The position numbers were made by a program, and so were the translations under genes. Below, in pieces: positions 8,852 to 18,222 of a stretch of 43,198 bases of DNA. Under the pieces are notes generated by a model that worked only from the letters and a program-made list of their open reading frames with translations, had not been told where the DNA came from and did not search any database. Numbering within the stretch: the stretch's first letter is position 1; each line of letters begins with the position of its first letter. This DNA is from Chryseobacterium sp. 39-10 (lineage in GTDB: Bacteria > Bacteroidota > Bacteroidia > Flavobacteriales > Weeksellaceae), in contig MKTK01000026.1 of assembly GCA_001898255.1 (NCBI GenBank), positions 22,775-65,972 on the forward strand, read 5' to 3'.

Positions 8852-10045
8852 ATGAGTAGTACACACGTTTTTACCCCGTTTTCCGAAGAGGATCTAATCC
8901 CGAAAGAAGAAAAACTGGAGATTATAAAAAGAGGAAAACAATACAGTATCGGGGTACCAAAAGAAACCTGTCTCAATGAAAGACGCACCTGCATCACACC
9001 AGATGCAGTACAAGTTTTGGTAGCGCACGGCCATCAAATTACAGTAGAGGCCGGTGCAGGAGAAGGTTCTTTTTTCACCGATCTGCAATATTCAGAATCG
9101 GGTGCCAAAATTACGAACGACCCACAGGAAGCATTTCAGCAAGATTTGGTACTGAAAATTAATCCTCCCACCACCGAAGAAATCGAGTACCTTAAACCTT
9201 GTACGTATTTGGTTTCGGCCCTTCAAATCAATTTGCGGGATCAAGACTATTTCAAAAAACTATCAGAAAAAAAGGTCAATGCAATTGCCTTCGAATTTAT
9301 TGTTGATGAATACAGGCAACTCTCGCTTGTTCGCCTTATCGGGGAAATTGCAGGCAATGTTGCCGTGCTTTATGCAGCAGAGCTTCTGGCGCTTTCCAAC
9401 GGATTAATGCTGGGCGGAATTACCGGTGTTCGACCAACAGAAGTGGTGATTCTGGGCGCGGGAATTGTAGGCGAGTTTGCCACCAAAGCAGCTTTAGGTT
9501 TGGGTGCGAGTGTAAAAGTTTTTGATAACTCACTTTCAAAACTTCGTCGGTTACATATGATGGTTGACGGAAGAGTGCCCACTTCAATTATTGATCCTAA
9601 GGAACTCAACAAGAGTTTAAAAAGAGCCGATGTTGTGATTGGTGCTTTTTCAAAATACAGCGCATTTCCCGTTATTACTAAAGAAATGGTGATGGGCATG
9701 AAAAAAGGAAGCGTCATTATTGATGTAACCATCGATAACAGCAATGTTATTGAAACTTCTGAACTTACCGATATGGAGAATCCTTTTGTTGTGAAATACG
9801 GCGTTATTCACAGCGGCTTGCCCAATCTCACTTCCAAAATGCCGCGAACAACCACAAAAGCCATCTCCAATTTCTTCTTGAGTTATCTCCTTAATTATGA
9901 CGAAGAAGGTGGTTTCGAAAACATGCTGGTTCGTAAAAATGAAATGAAACAGTCTTTGTACATGTACAAAGGTCGCCATACCAACAAAGGCATTTGCGAC
10001 CGGTTCAACCTCACTTACCACGACATCAACCTTCTAATTTTCTAA
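8852..10045 (+). CDS. ald: Alanine dehydrogenase
   Basis: Interconverts L-alanine and pyruvate plus ammonia with NAD. The 397 residues align with the alanine dehydrogenase/transhydrogenase N-terminal family: N-terminal substrate domain with SIGVPKETCLNERR and VEAGAGEGSFFTD, then the Rossmann motif VVILGAGIVGEFATKAAL near residue 200 with the acidic VKVFD end, and the C-terminal GVIHSGLPNLTSKMPRTTT. It is the slightly long bacteroidetal form with an N-terminal leader region of about 30 residues. The stop is immediately followed by the ATG of the next gene, so the two are translationally linked. Confidence 0.92.
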   Translation: MSSTHVFTPFSEEDLIPKEEKLEIIKRGKQYSIGVPKETCLNERRTCITPDAVQVLVAHGHQITVEAGAGEGSFFTDLQYSESGAKITNDPQEAFQQDLVLKINPPTTEEIEYLKPCTYLVSALQINLRDQDYFKKLSEKKVNAIAFEFIVDEYRQLSLVRLIGEIAGNVAVLYAAELLALSNGLMLGGITGVRPTEVVILGAGIVGEFATKAALGLGASVKVFDNSLSKLRRLHMMVDGRVPTSIIDPKELNKSLKRADVVIGAFSKYSAFPVITKEMVMGMKKGSVIIDVTIDNSNVIETSELTDMENPFVVKYGVIHSGLPNLTSKMPRTTTKAISNFFLSYLLNYDEEGGFENMLVRKNEMKQSLYMYKGRHTNKGICDRFNLTYHDINLLIF

Positions 10046-10414
10046 ATGAGAAAACTGAGATTTTTCCTCATCGGGCTTGTTCCCGGTTTGCTGATTATGT
10101 TTTTTATCCTGAACAAAAAAGGCGCAAGCTGCAGCGGATATCTGCCCAATTCAAGGGTTATTGCGGAGACATTGTCGAAAGAATTTCGTTACTCTGATAG
10201 CTTCCGAAAATCGCTGGAAGACAATGCTCTTGATGATCGTTTCCTGCGAGACAGCATCATCACCAAGGGCGAAATCGATTTCGACAAAAGCCATGCGCAG
10301 AAGCAACCCTGCCCCGATTATGTGATCGTTTACCCCAAAAAAAATCCGCGGTACGAGGTAACGTTTGAAAAGTGCAACAACAGCGCAAATTTCAAATCGC
10401 TAAAAAAACTTTAA
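10046..10414 (+). CDS. Membrane-anchored hypothetical protein (possible DUF4258-like)
   Basis: 122 residues: an N-terminal membrane segment (LRFFLIGLVPGLLIMFFIL, about residues 4-22) followed by a soluble, charged domain with three cysteines (in KGASCSGY, KQPCPDY and EKCNN). Its ATG directly follows the alanine dehydrogenase stop (TAAATG), an arrangement I associate with flavobacterial genomes, and its layout resembles proteins annotated as DUF4258; that name is from memory and tentative. The function is unknown. The downstream sdaA gene converges with only 4 nt between stops and no terminator between them. Confidence 0.75.
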   Translation: MRKLRFFLIGLVPGLLIMFFILNKKGASCSGYLPNSRVIAETLSKEFRYSDSFRKSLEDNALDDRFLRDSIITKGEIDFDKSHAQKQPCPDYVIVYPKKNPRYEVTFEKCNNSANFKSLKKL

Positions 10415-10418
10415 TCCG

Positions 10419-11837
10419 TTAACACTCAGCAACATTGACAGCAATTGCCAAACCTCCCTCCGAAGTTTCCTTGAAACGATCGCTCATACTCTGTGCAGTT
10501 TCCCACATGGTTTTAATGACCTCATCTAAGGATACCCTGGCTTTCGTGGGATCACTCTCTATGGCGATATTTGCGGCGGTGATGGCTTTGATGGCCCCCA
10601 TCGAATTGCGCTCAATACAGGGAATCTGAACCAAACCAGCAATTGGATCGCAGGTTAAACCCAAATGATGTTCCATGGCAATTTCGGCAGCCATTAAAAC
10701 CTGAGACGGCGTGCCACCCAATATTTCGGTGAGTCCCGCCGCAGCCATAGCAGAGGAAACCCCTACTTCTGCCTGACAGCCGCCCATGGCCGCAGAAATG
10801 GTGGCGTTTTTTTTGAACAGCGTTCCTATTTCTCCCGCAACCAATAAAAAACGGATAATGGCGTCTTCACTATTAAACTCGGTGAAGGCCTGAGAATACA
10901 TTAAAACGGCAGGAATCACACCACTTGCGCCATTAGTTGGTGCGGTAATAATTCGGCCAAAGCTTGCATTTTCTTCGTTGACGGCAAGTGCAAAACACGA
11001 CACCCATTTGCTGATATTATTGAAGGTCTCCTCTGCATCTACCACCAACTGAAACCATTCTTCAATATTACGGTAGGTATGCTCACCAAGAAGCTTACGA
11101 TTGAGCCCGGGCGCTCGCCGCGTAACGCTGAGCCCACCCGGCAAAATGCCTTCCTTGTTTACACCTTTGTAAATACACTCTTTAATCTGCTGCCAGATGT
11201 AGAGTGCTTCCGCAGCGGTTTCCTCGGCTGTTCGCCATGATTCTTCATTTAGAAAAATAAGATCAGATATTCTTTCCAGTCCCAGTTTTTCTACATTTCT
11301 AAGCAGATCATTTCCATGATGACATGGGTAAAGCGTGCGCACACACTGCTCCTCCATTGAGTTTTCATTTTGAGTAGCGATAAATCCTCCGCCAACAGAG
11401 TAATAATCCTGCACCAACTCATCGCCATTATTAAAAATCGCTTTGAATATCATTCCGTTCGGATGAAAATCCAGCGTTTTATTTTTATTCAGTATCAAAT
11501 GATGTCCATATACAAAGGGAATCAATTTCTCACCACCCAAAATCAGTTCATCGGTTGTCTTAATGATTTCAATTTTTTGATCAATGGTTGTGGTATCAAT
11601 GGTTTTAAAGTTTTCGCCAGAAAGTCCTAGCATCCCGGCAACATCGGTACCATGACCAATTCCTGTTTTTGCCAGCGACCCGAAAAACTCAACAAAAACC
11701 TCGCTCACGTTGCAAATTCCTTGTTCTCTTCTGATCAAATTGAGGAAACTTTCGGCGGCATTCCACGGCCCCATGGTATGTGAACTGGAAGGACCAATTC
11801 CCACCTTGATGATATCAAAAACACTGATTGACTCCAT
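10419..11837 (-). CDS. sdaA: L-serine ammonia-lyase (iron-sulfur type)
   Basis: Converts L-serine to pyruvate and ammonia. The 472-residue single chain has the beta domain first ([35 protein letters not shown]) and the alpha domain after residue 190 ([33 protein letters not shown]). The cysteines that hold the oxygen-sensitive 4Fe-4S cluster are visible in [16 protein letters not shown] and QIPCIERN. The length is that of the E. coli SdaA group. With alanine dehydrogenase next door, the neighbourhood feeds pyruvate from amino acids. The gene symbol follows general use; paralogues such as tdcG cannot be excluded. Confidence 0.95.
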   Translation of the reverse strand: MESISVFDIIKVGIGPSSSHTMGPWNAAESFLNLIRREQGICNVSEVFVEFFGSLAKTGIGHGTDVAGMLGLSGENFKTIDTTTIDQKIEIIKTTDELILGGEKLIPFVYGHHLILNKNKTLDFHPNGMIFKAIFNNGDELVQDYYSVGGGFIATQNENSMEEQCVRTLYPCHHGNDLLRNVEKLGLERISDLIFLNEESWRTAEETAAEALYIWQQIKECIYKGVNKEGILPGGLSVTRRAPGLNRKLLGEHTYRNIEEWFQLVVDAEETFNNISKWVSCFALAVNEENASFGRIITAPTNGASGVIPAVLMYSQAFTEFNSEDAIIRFLLVAGEIGTLFKKNATISAAMGGCQAEVGVSSAMAAAGLTEILGGTPSQVLMAAEIAMEHHLGLTCDPIAGLVQIPCIERNSMGAIKAITAANIAIESDPTKARVSLDEVIKTMWETAQSMSDRFKETSEGGLAIAVNVAEC

Positions 11838-11860
11838 GATAAATACAACGTTTTAAAAAA

Positions 11861-11868
11861 CAAATTTA
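11861..11868 (-). promoter_or_regulatory. -7 promoter element of sdaA
   Basis: The minus strand reads TAAATTTG, 23 nt before the sdaA ATG at 11837. Confidence 0.55.
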
Positions 11869-11900
11869 GCTTTATTTTACCGATACGAAAGCTGCTGCTT

Positions 11901-12545
11901 CTAGGACTTAAAAATATCGGCAAGAATTTTCGAAACTTCTTTGGCGCGTGTCACCGGAAAAAGATGGGTGGCATTTTTGATGACATAATCTGGTTGAGAA
12001 TATTTTGGAGGAAAAACGATATCCCGATCAGCAAGAATCTGAATTACTTTTTTGCTTTCTGCATGTTTCCATCCAGATATTTTTTCGATACTCCACTTCA
12101 GGTAGTATGGATCTCGCACTGTGAAATACTCCAGTAATCGAGGATTTTTGGGATCAATTATTTTTCGAAGAATAGTATAAGCAACAGCGGATTTTTCGCC
12201 AAATAATGAAACAGGCAAATACTTGGGGATTTTTGTAATGGCTCCTGCTTTCAGAAATCCGGATTTCTCAGTGTCCGACTTGATACTTCCCAAGATCACT
12301 ACCTTTCTGGCGGGTTTAATGCTATCGATCTCCTGCACTACGACGCCTCCGAAAGAATAACCCAGTAACGCAAACGGCTCCGAATCATCAATTCTCGCTG
12401 CCATCCTTTGCACGTAATCCCTGAATTTTTCCCTATTTTTCGGCATCAGCCAATTCAGGAAAACAACTTGTAATCCTTCGGGAAACTGCAATTTTTCCAA
12501 GACTTTAAAATCGGCACCCAAACCGCTTACCACATAAAGTTTCAT
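11901..12545 (-). CDS. Alpha/beta hydrolase
   Basis: A 214-residue alpha/beta hydrolase with no signal peptide. It starts KLYVVSGLGADFKVLEKL, has the nucleophile elbow GYSFGG near residue 80, a likely acid in ILADRDIVFPP near residue 173, and the histidine in KNATHLFPVTRA near residue 193, so the triad appears complete. It belongs to the broad alpha/beta hydrolase family of esterases, thioesterases and related enzymes; the substrate cannot be told. It is transcribed toward sdaA from its own promoter, whose -7 element is 4 nt before the ATG. Confidence 0.8.
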   Translation of the reverse strand: MKLYVVSGLGADFKVLEKLQFPEGLQVVFLNWLMPKNREKFRDYVQRMAARIDDSEPFALLGYSFGGVVVQEIDSIKPARKVVILGSIKSDTEKSGFLKAGAITKIPKYLPVSLFGEKSAVAYTILRKIIDPKNPRLLEYFTVRDPYYLKWSIEKISGWKHAESKKVIQILADRDIVFPPKYSQPDYVIKNATHLFPVTRAKEVSKILADIFKS

Positions 12546-12549
12546 CGTT

Positions 12550-12557
12550 CAAAAATA
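12550..12557 (-). promoter_or_regulatory. -7 promoter element of the hydrolase, start-proximal
   Basis: The minus strand reads TATTTTTG and ends 4 nt before the ATG at 12545, predicting a leaderless transcript. Confidence 0.5.
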
Positions 12558-12728
12558 AAGAAAGAGCAGGATATTCTGACTTTTAAAGGTTTCTTTTTTA
12601 GAAGAAATTTTGAAAATTTTTTCATACAAAAACACAGTAAAAACAACGCAAAATTTATGCAAATAATGCACTACGCTATAGAAATTCAATGTGTATCAAT
12701 CTATTTTCGGTCCAAAAAGACTCATCAA

Positions 12729-13313
12729 TCAGTTGACGACTAGCTTTACATTCATTTCAACATCATTGCTAATAAGCATATCTTCAAAAACGTTGTATTT
12801 GAGTCCAAAATGCTTTCGGTTAAAGCTAAATTTTGCGGAAGTAATAGTGGTGCCGGCAGCGCTATTTTCCACTTTCACAGGAAATGAAATAGTTTTATTG
12901 ATTCCTTTGATCGTCAATACACCGGTCACATTGTACGGATAATTTTTATCTGAAGTTTTCTTTACCGATTTTATTTGAAAAGACGCCACAGGAAACTTTT
13001 CGGTATCAAAAAAATCGTCATTCTTAAGATGGGTTTCAAGAATTTTTTTCAGTTTTGGGCTTCCGTTCATGTCCTCTGCATCTATAGTGTTCATGTCGAT
13101 TACAAAGCTTCCGCCAGTTAGTTCATTGCCAGTAAACGCCACGCTGCCGGATTTTAACTTTACAGTTCCAAAATGCGATTGGGATTCTGCTTTAAGGGTT
13201 TTGTACCCTTTCCAACGGATATCGGAATCAATAACTTTTCTGTTTTGTGCAGCTACCTTTACTGCCAAAACAACCAGCAGTAGCAGAACTGTCACCTTAT
13301 TTAATAATGCCAT
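12729..13313 (-). CDS. YceI family periplasmic protein
   Basis: 194 residues with a Sec signal peptide (LLNKVTVLLLLVVLAVKVAAQ). The rest is a YceI-type lipocalin-like barrel that in known members binds polyisoprenoid or similar lipids: SDIRWKGYKTLKAESQSHFG, GSFVIDMNTIDAEDMNG, LETHLKNDDFFDTEKFPVASF and VTGVLTIKGINKTISFPV are the family's hallmark blocks. Length is normal. Its ligand is unknown. It lies downstream of glk but is separated from it by a terminator, so it may have its own promoter, which I could not find. Confidence 0.92.
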   Translation of the reverse strand: MALLNKVTVLLLLVVLAVKVAAQNRKVIDSDIRWKGYKTLKAESQSHFGTVKLKSGSVAFTGNELTGGSFVIDMNTIDAEDMNGSPKLKKILETHLKNDDFFDTEKFPVASFQIKSVKKTSDKNYPYNVTGVLTIKGINKTISFPVKVENSAAGTTITSAKFSFNRKHFGLKYNVFEDMLISNDVEMNVKLVVN

Positions 13314-13335
13314 AATTAACGTGATGAGATGATAG

Positions 13336-13361
13336 AAAAAACTCCGATTAAAAAACGGAGT
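13336..13361 (-). terminator. Terminator of glk
   Basis: On the minus strand ACTCCG and CGGAGT pair around a 9-nt loop and are followed by a run of T. Confidence 0.75.
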
Positions 13362-13378
13362 TATGGTGGAATATGATT

Positions 13379-14428
13379 TTAATTTTTGAAAAAAGCGGCA
13401 TAAAGAGCAGCACCACTGATGATTGTATGCTGATCCTTAACCAAATAAATCGGAATATCTTGCAACAACGCCTCCATTTTATCGCTAACGATAAAATGTT
13501 TGTAGAATTTTTTATCGACCAGGAATTTTTCCATCAGTAAAGCGAGTTCTCCAGTCAAAATTAATCCACCGGTAGCTTTAAGTTTTAGCACCAAACTATT
13601 GGCTTCGCGTGCCATAAAGATCAGGAAAGTTTCAACGGTCATTTTACAGGTTCGGTCTTCGTTTTCGAGCGCACCTTTAATAACGGCATCCACAAAATTT
13701 CCTTCATCGATGGCGTGGGTTAAAAAATTAGGTTGTATCTGGCGCTTGATGTCGCGGATGAAACGAAAAATATTAAACAAACCAGAAGCTGAAAGTACAC
13801 TTTCCCAACTAACGATTCCATAAATTTCATTCAAAAACTGGTAAAACTCAATTTCATCGGCCGTTCTGGGTGAAAATTCGCAATGGCCGCCTTCTGTGGC
13901 AAAAGGCCGTAAAGTAGCACCATCCCAAAAAAGACCGGCTTCCCCCAATCCGGCTCCTGGCGCAAGAATGGCTACATTTCCGGGAGTGAAGTTGGCAGAG
14001 GTGTGGATGGGAAGAATTTTGTCATCAGCTACGTTCTCCAACCCGAAAGCGGAGGCCTCCAAATCATTGAGCAGGTACACTTTTTCAACGCCTACTGCAT
14101 TGCGAATTTCTTCGGCATCCAATTTCCAAGGTAAACGTGGTGGCTCACTTTTGCCTCCTATGACGGGACCGGGAACCGCAACAGTTATCCGCGAAACACC
14201 GGCAACTGCATGGTCTGCGACAAACTGTTTCACCATTTCGGAAAACGATGCGTAATCGCTGGTAACATACTCGCTGGTGGCGACGGCAGTCACTTTCCGG
14301 TTTTCGGCTTTGTAAAGACCTACTGTTGTTTTTTCCTTTCTTAAATCTGCCGCAATTACCGTGATGCCATTATTTTGATCATTGGCAATGCCCGGTAAAA
14401 AAAGTTTGAAGTTATTGCTGTTATTCAT
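13379..14428 (-). CDS. glk: Glucokinase
   Basis: Phosphorylates glucose to glucose 6-phosphate with ATP. The 349 residues follow the bacterial glucokinase family (Pfam PF02685): the phosphate loop region ITVIAADLRKEKTTVGLY (residues 22-39), the sugar-binding YLLNDLEASAFGL, the APGAGLGEAGLFW loop and TEGGHCEFSPR, whose glutamate and histidine contact the sugar. The C-terminal GGLILTGELALLMEKFL is the adenosine motif. The 20-residue N-terminal extension before the ATP loop is normal for flavobacteria. It has its own promoter at 14447 and its own terminator. Confidence 0.93.
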   Translation of the reverse strand: MNNSNNFKLFLPGIANDQNNGITVIAADLRKEKTTVGLYKAENRKVTAVATSEYVTSDYASFSEMVKQFVADHAVAGVSRITVAVPGPVIGGKSEPPRLPWKLDAEEIRNAVGVEKVYLLNDLEASAFGLENVADDKILPIHTSANFTPGNVAILAPGAGLGEAGLFWDGATLRPFATEGGHCEFSPRTADEIEFYQFLNEIYGIVSWESVLSASGLFNIFRFIRDIKRQIQPNFLTHAIDEGNFVDAVIKGALENEDRTCKMTVETFLIFMAREANSLVLKLKATGGLILTGELALLMEKFLVDKKFYKHFIVSDKMEALLQDIPIYLVKDQHTIISGAALYAAFFKN

Positions 14429-14446
14429 TTTTTACATCTTAAAAAC

Positions 14447-14454
14447 CAAAGATA
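14447..14454 (-). promoter_or_regulatory. -7 promoter element of glk
   Basis: The minus strand reads TATCTTTG, ending 18 nt before the ATG at 14428. Confidence 0.65.
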
Positions 14455-14480
14455 ATAATTGTTTTGAAAAAATATTTGTA

Positions 14481-14516
14481 AAAAAGAAAAACCTTTTCAA
14501 AAAAATTGAAAAGGTT
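14481..14516 (-). terminator. Terminator of the outer-membrane protein gene
   Basis: AACCTTTTCAA (14490-14500) and TTGAAAAGGTT (14506-14516) form a perfect stem; on the minus strand the stem is followed by a T-rich tail. Confidence 0.85.
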
Positions 14517-14539
14517 CTCTTATGGCTGAAAAAATTTTT

Positions 14540-15115
14540 CTATTTCCCTAATGGAATGTTATAGCTGACACCTGCACCTAATGCACCTGCACTGTATTTT
14601 TGCGAACCAATTTCACCCGTTGTGCCGGTGAAAGTTTTCTGGTATTGTACTGCAAAATTCCAATTTCTGTCGTGGTATCCTATTTCCGGTTTGATGTAGA
14701 AACCACCATCAGGTCTGTTAACTGTTGCATTCGATGCTACTTTGGAATCACCAACGATAAATCCGTAACCCAAATCAGCGCCTAAATAAAAACCGGTTTG
14801 CTTAGGATAAATTCTAATCAATGCTGCTACAGGCACTACTCCAAAATCATTATTTTTTACAGTGACACCACTCACATCATTATTTCTTCCAAAAAAATGA
14901 TTGTATCCTGTGGCGATACCTAACCCAAATCCTGGGGTCACCAAATTCTGATAAGCCACATCAAGACCAACATTCATCGACGCATTTTCCTGCGGAAGTG
15001 CTACACCTACATTACCTCCAACCTTGATCATATTTCTCATGCTGGCACTTTGTGCACTTACTAATCCGGCGGTCATTACTCCTAAAACAAGAATTGTTTT
15101 CTTCATTGATTTCAT
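14540..15115 (-). CDS. Outer-membrane beta-barrel protein
   Basis: 191 residues with a signal peptide (MKKTILVLGVMTAGLVSAQ) and then alternating short amphipathic strands rich in glycine and aromatic residues: KVGGNVGVALPQ, GFGLGIATGYNHFFG, GFYLGADLGYGFIVGD, GGFYIKPEIGYH, and AGALGAGVSYNIPLGK at the end. This is the look of a small eight-stranded OmpA/OmpX-like barrel. The function is unknown, and no OmpA peptidoglycan domain is present. A second methionine at 15106 fits the signal peptide equally well, so the start may be three codons later. Confidence 0.82.
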   Translation of the reverse strand: MKSMKKTILVLGVMTAGLVSAQSASMRNMIKVGGNVGVALPQENASMNVGLDVAYQNLVTPGFGLGIATGYNHFFGRNNDVSGVTVKNNDFGVVPVAALIRIYPKQTGFYLGADLGYGFIVGDSKVASNATVNRPDGGFYIKPEIGYHDRNWNFAVQYQKTFTGTTGEIGSQKYSAGALGAGVSYNIPLGK

Positions 15116-15310
15116 AATTTTAAATTTTAAATTTTACAGAAACAACACTTGTCAAAATCGTGCCAAAGCAATAGCAAATCGGCAAGAAATAAAGCAAGTA
15201 AAAACCCAAGCAATTGATAATCAGTACTGTTAATCTTAAAAAAATTAAACAATCATTTACATTAATGGCAGTAAAAGTAACTTCTGACAATAATGCAGCT
15301 TTGTGGACAC

Positions 15311-15338
15311 AAAAAAGGAATCACTTCCCATGATTCCT
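15311..15338 (-). terminator. Terminator of the first rhodanese gene
   Basis: AGGAATCA (15316-15323) pairs with TGATTCCT (15331-15338); on the minus strand it runs into six T. Confidence 0.85.
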
Positions 15339-15362
15339 ATTGATTAATTGCCTACTACTTTT

Positions 15363-15641
15363 TTAAATCTTATCGCGAAGATCCACATATCCACCGCCAT
15401 TGTAGCCATTTTTTAACCCTTGCGAGGTAAGAAATTCTAATGCTTTGCCGCTTCTGTTGCCGCTACGGCAAAATAAAACTACCGGTTTGTCAATGCCCAG
15501 AATCTCATCTTTTCTTTCTTCTACTTCTCCCAACGGAATATTTTCTGCACCATCGATGCTGCCGTCCATTTCGAGTTCCATGGGCTCTCTTACATCAATT
15601 AACTGGTAATTGCCCGATTTCAACACTTCTTCTAAACTCAT
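15363..15641 (-). CDS. Rhodanese-like single-domain sulfurtransferase
   Basis: A 92-residue cytoplasmic rhodanese domain: YQLIDVREPMELEMDGSIDG, NIPLGEVEER, and the active-site loop CRSGNRSGKA with the persulfide-forming cysteine, ending KNGYNGGGYVDLRDKI. It probably carries sulfane sulfur or detoxifies a sulfur compound; the partner is unknown. It is a single-gene unit with a terminator behind it and is divergent from queG. A second rhodanese of the same size lies at 31497-31808. Confidence 0.9.
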   Translation of the reverse strand: MSLEEVLKSGNYQLIDVREPMELEMDGSIDGAENIPLGEVEERKDEILGIDKPVVLFCRSGNRSGKALEFLTSQGLKNGYNGGGYVDLRDKI

Positions 15642-15698
15642 GTTTTTATACTATTTTAGGGTTACACGTTATAAATGGTTGTGTAGAAACACAGCAAA

Positions 15699-15706
15699 CA
15701 AATTTA
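15699..15706 (-). promoter_or_regulatory. Possible -7 element of the first rhodanese gene
   Basis: The minus strand reads TAAATTTG about 58 nt before the ATG at 15641. It is AT-rich, so it could be chance. Confidence 0.35.
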
Positions 15707-15717
15707 TAAAATAATGT

Positions 15718-15725
15718 TAGTTTTG
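15718..15725 (+). promoter_or_regulatory. -7 promoter element of queG
   Basis: TAGTTTTG lies 2 nt before the ATG at 15728 and 11 nt before the in-frame ATG at 15737. Because transcription should start about 5 nt after the element, the second ATG is at least as likely to be used. Confidence 0.5.
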
Positions 15726-15727
15726 CA

Positions 15728-16666
15728 ATGCAATTTATGACACATTCTGCCGAGAAATATTCAGCGTTCATTAAAGCCAAAGCAAAGAAGTTTGGCTTTC
15801 AAGACTGCGGAATTTCCAAAGCTGAGTTTTTGGAAGCCGATGCTAAACCTTTGGAAAACTGGCTAAAAAGTAACTACCACGGAGAAATGTCGTACATGGA
15901 AAATCACTTTGACAAACGGCTCGATCCTACCCTTCTTGTAGAAGGTTCACGATCCGTCATTTCGCTTTCTTACAACTATTTTCCCAGCGAAAGTTTATTA
16001 ACAAATGACAATTTCAAGATCTCTAAATATGCGTACGGCGAAGATTATCATGAGGTGATTAAGGCCATTCTTCGTGAAATGGTGCAAGAATTACAGCAGG
16101 AAATTGGTGATTTCCAATTTCGAATTTTTACCGATTCTGCACCCGTTTTGGAGCGCAGCTGGGCTCGTAAATCAGGCATTGGTTGGGTAGGGAAAAATGC
16201 AAACCTCATCACGAAACAAAAAGGATCATTCTTTTTTTTGGCCGAGATTATTTGTGATCTTGATCTGCAGACCGATTCGGCAACAACCGATCATTGTGGA
16301 TCTTGCACTAAGTGCATCGATGCGTGCCCCACCGATGCGATAGTAAATAATAGAGTAATTGACGGCAGCAAATGCATTTCGTATGCCACAATAGAACTCA
16401 AAAACGAAATCCCAGATACCTTTAAAAACAACATGGAAGATTGGATGTTTGGCTGCGATATTTGCCAGGATGTTTGCCCTTGGAATCGTTTTTCGGCACC
16501 CACCTTGGAAGAAAAATTTAAGCCCAATGCTCATTTAAAATCTTTTCACAAAGAAGATTGGAAGGAAATAACGCAAGAACTATTCTCCGAGATTTTCCGG
16601 AAATCGCCTGTGAAAAGAACAAAATTCGCAGGATTGCAACGCAATATCTCGTTTTTGGATGGGTGA
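15728..16666 (+). CDS. queG: Epoxyqueuosine reductase
   Basis: Last enzyme of queuosine biosynthesis: reduces epoxyqueuosine in tRNA to queuosine using cobalamin and two 4Fe-4S clusters. The 312 residues contain [17 protein letters not shown] at the N-terminus, the cobalamin-domain segment [30 protein letters not shown], cluster motif 1 [16 protein letters not shown] and cluster motif 2 [11 protein letters not shown]; all eight cysteines are present. It is the short form without the C-terminal HEAT-like extension, as in many flavobacteria. The start may be the ATG at 15737 (309 residues), judged from the promoter. Confidence 0.95.
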   Translation: MQFMTHSAEKYSAFIKAKAKKFGFQDCGISKAEFLEADAKPLENWLKSNYHGEMSYMENHFDKRLDPTLLVEGSRSVISLSYNYFPSESLLTNDNFKISKYAYGEDYHEVIKAILREMVQELQQEIGDFQFRIFTDSAPVLERSWARKSGIGWVGKNANLITKQKGSFFFLAEIICDLDLQTDSATTDHCGSCTKCIDACPTDAIVNNRVIDGSKCISYATIELKNEIPDTFKNNMEDWMFGCDICQDVCPWNRFSAPTLEEKFKPNAHLKSFHKEDWKEITQELFSEIFRKSPVKRTKFAGLQRNISFLDG

Positions 16667-16672
16667 TAAATA

Positions 16673-17278
16673 CTAGTGATGGAAAACATCATCATATTTA
16701 ACTCCTGCTTCAATGCTTACCGGTAAAAAATTTTCTTCGGGCACAATGGGGCAGCTGTAATCGAAGGCATTGTAGGCACAATACGGTTGATAAGCCCGAT
16801 TAAAATCGATCATGATTTTATGAGTCTTAGGAATTTTCAAATCCAAATATCGTCCTCCACCATAGGTTTCCTTTCCATTGGTTTCATCTCGAAACGGCAG
16901 AAAAAGGTGGTCTTCAAAACCTTTTTTCTGGATGAGTGTTAAACTTTGATAAACGGTTAAAGTTAATTTTTTGCCATCCAATATAAAGACAGCTTTACCG
17001 TACTCGCGATATGGCTTTGTTTTGCCTGAGGAAGTGGGAATCTCAAATGGCACCGCATTCTTTGTCAAAGTAAAGTCGGCCTCGATTCTATACTTGTTAT
17101 TGATCGAGAAAAAAGGATGCGCTTTAAACTTGGCAAAATTTTCACCACGCAGCGGCGTTTCTTTCGGATTGAGATATTCGGCGTTGAGTTCTTGCTGAAA
17201 TTTTCGGGCATCTCTCACCGCATTAGATGAGCAGGAGCCCATCAATACAACAACGCTTAATAAGAAGAACTTTTTCAT
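16673..17278 (-). CDS. DUF1684 lipoprotein
   Basis: 201 residues from the ATG at 17278. The lipobox LMGSC follows MKKFFLLSVVV, so the protein is anchored as a lipoprotein. The rest matches DUF1684: FKAHPFFSINNKYRIEADF, LFLPFRDETNGKETYGGGRY, then MIDFNRAYQPYCAYNAF with the conserved NPYCAYN-like block and DYSCPIVPEENFLPV. Molecular function is unknown. This start overlaps the upstream stop as ATGA, which indicates coupled translation and makes the upstream alternative at 17305 unlikely. Confidence 0.88.
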   Translation of the reverse strand: MKKFFLLSVVVLMGSCSSNAVRDARKFQQELNAEYLNPKETPLRGENFAKFKAHPFFSINNKYRIEADFTLTKNAVPFEIPTSSGKTKPYREYGKAVFILDGKKLTLTVYQSLTLIQKKGFEDHLFLPFRDETNGKETYGGGRYLDLKIPKTHKIMIDFNRAYQPYCAYNAFDYSCPIVPEENFLPVSIEAGVKYDDVFHH

Positions 17279-17760
17279 TTTTTCTTTTTGCAATATTTTT
17301 TCCACATCGCCAAAAAGTAGTTTTCGTTACTACTGAAGTAATAAGGGAGTTCTACAAAATTTTTATCACGATAAAGTCCCAAATGCAGATAAACAGGTTT
17401 TGTCGCTTTATCACTTTTTAGTTCAAAAGAAAAAACATCTAAAAAATCGCTGGGCCTCTTTGCTGTTCTCACGGATGCTAAATGATCAATACCGATATTG
17501 GCTCCAAACTTTTTTTCAATCCAATCGCAATTTCGTTTTAACGAATCGGTCACTATATACTTTTGAAATCTTTTCGAAATATTGAAACCCTCAATCTCTG
17601 AATAATCCTTATTTTGGCATTTTGTAAAGATTGTTTGCGCAAAATTTTGAGCTACATTTTTACGTTCTTCGCTTACCCGACTCAGCGGAATGGTATCATA
17701 ATATGAGCTACAACTTGTGAGGGAAAAGACGACCACTAAAATTTCTACAATTTTCATCAT
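17275..17760 (-). CDS. Hypothetical lipoprotein
   Basis: 161 residues. The N-terminus (MKIVEILVVVFSLTSCSS) is a lipoprotein signal with cysteine in the lipobox LTSC. The mature part, about 145 residues, is predicted soluble, ends in a lysine run (KYCKKKK), and has no motif I recognise. It overlaps the DUF1684 gene by 4 nt (ATGA), so the two are made together and probably act together at the cell envelope. A second ATG one codon later would give nearly the same protein. Confidence 0.75.
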   Translation of the reverse strand: MMKIVEILVVVFSLTSCSSYYDTIPLSRVSEERKNVAQNFAQTIFTKCQNKDYSEIEGFNISKRFQKYIVTDSLKRNCDWIEKKFGANIGIDHLASVRTAKRPSDFLDVFSFELKSDKATKPVYLHLGLYRDKNFVELPYYFSSNENYFLAMWKKYCKKKK

Positions 17761-17803
17761 ATTCTTTCTTATTCAATCTTATTGAACTTTTACTTTTCTG
17801 TTG

Positions 17804-18193
17804 TTAAACAATCACTACCCGGTAAATATCTGTTGCATTTCTTTTGATATGTTGCACATGAAAGCCACCACTTTCGGGAATTACTTCTTTCAAATCAAAA
17901 ACTTTACACGCTTTGGGCAATCCTTTAAAAACCAGCGTAAACCAATAATCCTGAAGTGGCGGAACCATCGTCCATTCCGGGTACAGTGAGATGTTCTCAT
18001 GATGAATAAGAGCACTTTGGTGATCCATACTTTCATCAATCAAAAAAGTACTGGGCCATATCCGGATGAGTGTCCCCAAATTGTAACTTGCGGGGAAACA
18101 GCAATGCACGATCACCTGCCGCTCCTCTTCAAATTTAGTTTGCAGCGACTCTAGGATTTCAGTAACGATTTCGGGTTTGGTCAGCGTTTCCAT
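17804..18193 (-). CDS. Conserved hypothetical protein downstream of polA
   Basis: 129 residues from the ATG at 18193, 29 nt after the polA stop; a longer frame back to 18241 would overlap polA by 19 nt and is less likely. Conserved-looking blocks include VIVHCCFPASYNLGTLIRIWPSTFLID, HHENISLYPEWTMVP and GGFHVQHIKRNATDIYRV. There is no signal peptide or membrane segment. I have an impression of homologues across Bacteroidetes but cannot name a domain. The position suggests co-transcription with polA, without telling its role. Confidence 0.7.
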   Translation of the reverse strand: METLTKPEIVTEILESLQTKFEEERQVIVHCCFPASYNLGTLIRIWPSTFLIDESMDHQSALIHHENISLYPEWTMVPPLQDYWFTLVFKGLPKACKVFDLKEVIPESGGFHVQHIKRNATDIYRVVIV

Positions 18194-18222
18194 TGGTACT
18201 AAAAATCTAATACGGTTTCCTT